Source of the DNA: Helopsaltes ochotensis
Lineage: Eukaryota; Chordata; Aves; Passeriformes; Locustellidae
Length of the DNA stretch: 64,000 nucleotides
Reading direction: 5' to 3'
Assembly: GCA_013400155.1 (NCBI GenBank)
Contig: VXBM01001103.1
Coordinates: forward strand, 205,803-269,802
In this document: positions 61,542 through 64,000 of the stretch, piece by piece
How positions within the stretch are numbered: the first letter of the stretch is position 1
Layout: every line of letters begins with the position of its first letter
Made by a program: the position numbers and the translations under genes
The notes under the pieces: generated by a model
Seen by the model: the letters and a program-made list of their open reading frames with translations, nothing else
What the model was told of the DNA's origin: nothing
Databases searched by the model: none

Positions 61542-62278
61542 AAAAAAAATTCTTTGAATTTTCCTCTGTTTTATAGGCCTTAAATGTTATCAGCATAACA
61601 ACTGTGTAAATATTAGGCATCTTGAACCATAGAAAATTGATAATGATCACAAAACATTTCAGATAGACCAAATTAAGAGAAAAAAAGCATTAGAAGAAAC
61701 TCCTTTTCCTCCTAAATTACACCCTTCTGAAAGATAAAAATTAATAATCCTGTCTGCCACAGGTCTAACGATATTCCCAGAATTGCTTCACATATCAACA
61801 GATAAAAAAGGACATTTAATTAACAACTCTCCTTTCTCTTTTGAATGAAACAAGAAGCATCCGTACACACTTCCGGAAGACAGAGCCAAATGATCTGTTT
61901 AGACTTGTTAGGGTTCAGCAAGACCTACATTGAAGCTCAGTTTCTAATTAATGTGAGAGTTGTATATCACACTTGAAGACACTTTCTCAGTGGTTTCAGT
62001 GCTCTATGGATCATGGGCAAAGAAAAAAAAAGACTGATATTTTGATGTTGAAAATTGTTATAAATTCTTTCATTACAACTGACTTCTACCTCCTCAGACC
62101 TCTTGAGGTTTTAATATAATTTAAAACAGAGCTTATTAAATTATCAAGCAAGGTTATGTGACCTTACATAATGATTAGACAGAGATATAGAGAGACAGAT
62201 ACTTTTTGAAAAAACAAAGAATATTTGTGACCTATCAGACACCTGTCTATACAGAAAGATGGAGAAGATCTCTTGTCT
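61542..62278. other. Unannotated AT-rich DNA
   Basis: No gene or named repeat. The last 50 bases may be a diverged 5' extension of the next CR1. Confidence 0.55.
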
Positions 62279-62560
62279 CAAGCAGCAAGTGACAGGACAA
62301 CAGAAAACAGCCTCAAATTACACCAGGTGGGGTTTAGGTTGGCTGTGTAGGAAAACTTTCATCACTAAAAGGGTTGTCAGGCATTGGCACAGGGTGGTCA
62401 GGGAAATGTTAGAGTCACCATCCCTAGGAGTATTCAAAAGAACTGTGGATATGGCACCTGCAGACATGGTTCAGTCATGAAAAGTGAAGTGCTGTGTTAA
62501 TGGTCTCAGTGGTCTTAAAGGTCTTAATCTTAGTGATTCTGTGAATTCTAAGTGATTCTT
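62279..62560 (+). repeat. CR1 LINE fragment, third subfamily
   Basis: AAGCAGCAAGTGACAGGACA, ACAGCCTCAAATTACACCAG, GTGGGGTTTAGGTTGG, AAAACTTTCATCACTAAAAG, GTTGTCAGGCATTGGCACAG and GAGTCACCATCCCTAGGAGT, ending in TTAGTGATTCTGTGAATTCT. This is the CR1 type with ACAGGACAAxAGxAAAC and GTTGTCAGGCATTGG. The copies at 63,593 and (inverted) 16,482 are of the same type. The 73-codon frame inside it is not a gene. Confidence 0.92.
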
Positions 62561-63592
62561 TTGGAATCAAGAGAGTGTGTGTTTGTGGTGAGTCATATAT
62601 GCAAGAACTTCAATTTGCAAAGCAAAGTAGAATTGAATGATGAACAGCACTAAAGATATAATAATAACACTGGCATGGATCAAGAACATCCACTCTTGTA
62701 GGGCAATAAAATCATGTCTACACACAAAGCAGAAACACCTGTTGTCTTTGAAAGCTGACAGACCATAACCCTGCTCTCAAACTTCCTCTTGCTGAGGACA
62801 TCTTAGCTAATTCATAGCTTTTAATTCTTTTTGACAGAGGATAATCAGATGCATAGAATTTGCAAAAATTCACTGCACTGTCTGGTAAATAAAACCAGTA
62901 AACCCTGCAATATTAAACTAAAACAGTTTTATAATATCAAATAATATTCAATTCCTATAGACTACCACTTATCAGCATTCTTAGATCTCAAAATAGCTGA
63001 AGAGAGAGACAAATATTGTTTTAATAAATATAAAACTGGAGGAAAGAGATGTGGCAGATTAGAAGCTACCTCATAACTGGGAAATAGCACTGTCATCTTC
63101 AGAATTTTATATGCAAAAAACCACCATGTGGTAACCAAAACAAACTTGTGATAGGCTTCTTAGAATTGCTAAAGAAGTTTTGTGCACCAGACTTTAACTT
63201 ATTTGACTTAAAAATCTCTTCTGTTTCATGAAACCTCCAAAAGCTCATTCATATGTGAAACCATTAGCTCAAAAGAATAATAAAAAATAACATCATAGTT
63301 TTAATGACACAACTGATTGATAAATCAGTAGGGTTTTTTCTCTGTCAGACAAAGAAAACGGGTGCTATTTTTAAAATAACTGCAAGAGAATGTTACCTGT
63401 CATATCAGAGTTTAGTTACCTGGTTTGGAAAAATGTCTTTTATTTGATAAGTTAGATGGGAGCTTCTGCCTCCTACTTCTCAGTAGAAGTTGTTCCTTTA
63501 CAACAAGCCTGCTCTATTGTATTGCCACCTACATAAAACGTATTTGGACATTTTAATACATCTTTAGGATGGCAGCACTAAATGGTAGCTTT
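62561..63592. other. Unannotated AT-rich DNA
   Basis: No gene or recognised repeat between the two CR1 copies. Confidence 0.6.
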
Positions 63593-63770
63593 AACAGGTT
63601 GCCCAGGGAAGAGGTGGAATCACCCTCTCTGGGAGTGTTCCAAAAGCATAGAGATGTGGTTCTTAGGGACATAGTTTAATGGTGGGCCTGGCAGTGCTGG
63701 GTTAATGGTTGGGCTTGATGATCCTTGAGGTCCTTTCCAACCTTTATAATTCTATGATTCCATGATTTTT
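63593..63770 (+). repeat. CR1 LINE fragment, third subfamily
   Basis: AACAGGTTGCCCAGGGAAGA, GGTGGAATCACCCTCTCTGG, GAGTGTTCCAAAAGCATAGA, GATGTGGTTCTTAGGGACAT, GGTTGGGCTTGATGATCCTT and GAGGTCCTTTCCAACC, then ATAATTCTATGATTCCATGA. Plus-strand and 5'-truncated. It preserves the 3' end of this subfamily better than the copy at 62,279. Confidence 0.94.
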
Positions 63771-64000
63771 TTATAGAGGTTTATGTGCAGTTGCATATCT
63801 ATGGCCAAACCTGTGTTGGTTAATGTTTGAAGCTAAGTACAATCCAATTCTATTTCTTAATTCTGTGGGACTACCTGAAATTCACGTTTGATAAGCATAG
63901 CACAATCAGCAGTAGTAACATGGCAAAACCCTTGGTGAGCTTAGTGAGAAAACCAAAAAACTTCATTAATTCCTGGTTTCAATGACACACTGACTAGTTA
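63771..64000. other. Unannotated DNA to window end
   Basis: No gene or repeat is seen. Confidence 0.6.

Noticed and set aside
62259..62480. 73-codon basic frame
   Set aside because: It is contained in the CR1 3' untranslated region.

Overview
This window looks like nuclear DNA from a bird, most likely a songbird. The evidence is about twenty fragments of CR1, the dominant avian LINE retrotransposon, many ending in the diagnostic tail of repeated ATTCTATG-like octamers, plus a solo endogenous-retrovirus LTR of a kind I associate with songbird genomes. The background is AT-rich, CpG-poor and full of short stops in all frames. Nothing resembles bacterial, phage or plasmid organisation: there are no operons, ribosome binding sites, CRISPR array, tRNA or rRNA.

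No protein-coding gene can be supported. The longest open frames are about 140 codons. None matches a protein family I recognise, except a CR1 reverse-transcriptase remnant inside the element at 61.2-61.5 kb. The window is either intergenic (a gene desert) or lies within a very large intron. Two stretches stand out as possible non-repeat functional DNA: 26.1-27.4 kb (raised GC, a splice-donor-like site, a strong short hairpin and an E-box next to a POU-like palindrome) and 29.04-30.5 kb (a small CpG cluster and a minus-strand open frame ending at a good splice donor).

Layout. 0-11 kb: AT-rich unique sequence with five plus-strand CR1 copies or remnants, and a 19-bp inverted repeat beside an 18-bp tandem duplication at 7.1-7.2 kb. 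11-20 kb: minus-strand CR1 pieces, the solo LTR (14,910-15,470, bounded by a 5-bp target duplication) and a possible second retroviral remnant just downstream. 20-32 kb: few repeats, and the best candidates for regulatory sequence or exons. 32-43 kb: five CR1 copies of several subfamilies in both orientations, then 4.5 kb with almost nothing identifiable. 43-56 kb: a minus-strand CR1 and another minus-strand CR1 split by a roughly 740-bp insertion. 56-58 kb: a 91-base T homopolymer next to an N, and a GGAA microsatellite. 58-64 kb: AT-rich sequence and three plus-strand CR1 copies.

No set of genes works together here. The supported content is transposon history, simple repeats and a few candidate regulatory or structural elements. 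I found no convincing new biological system; the items worth checking are in the findings.
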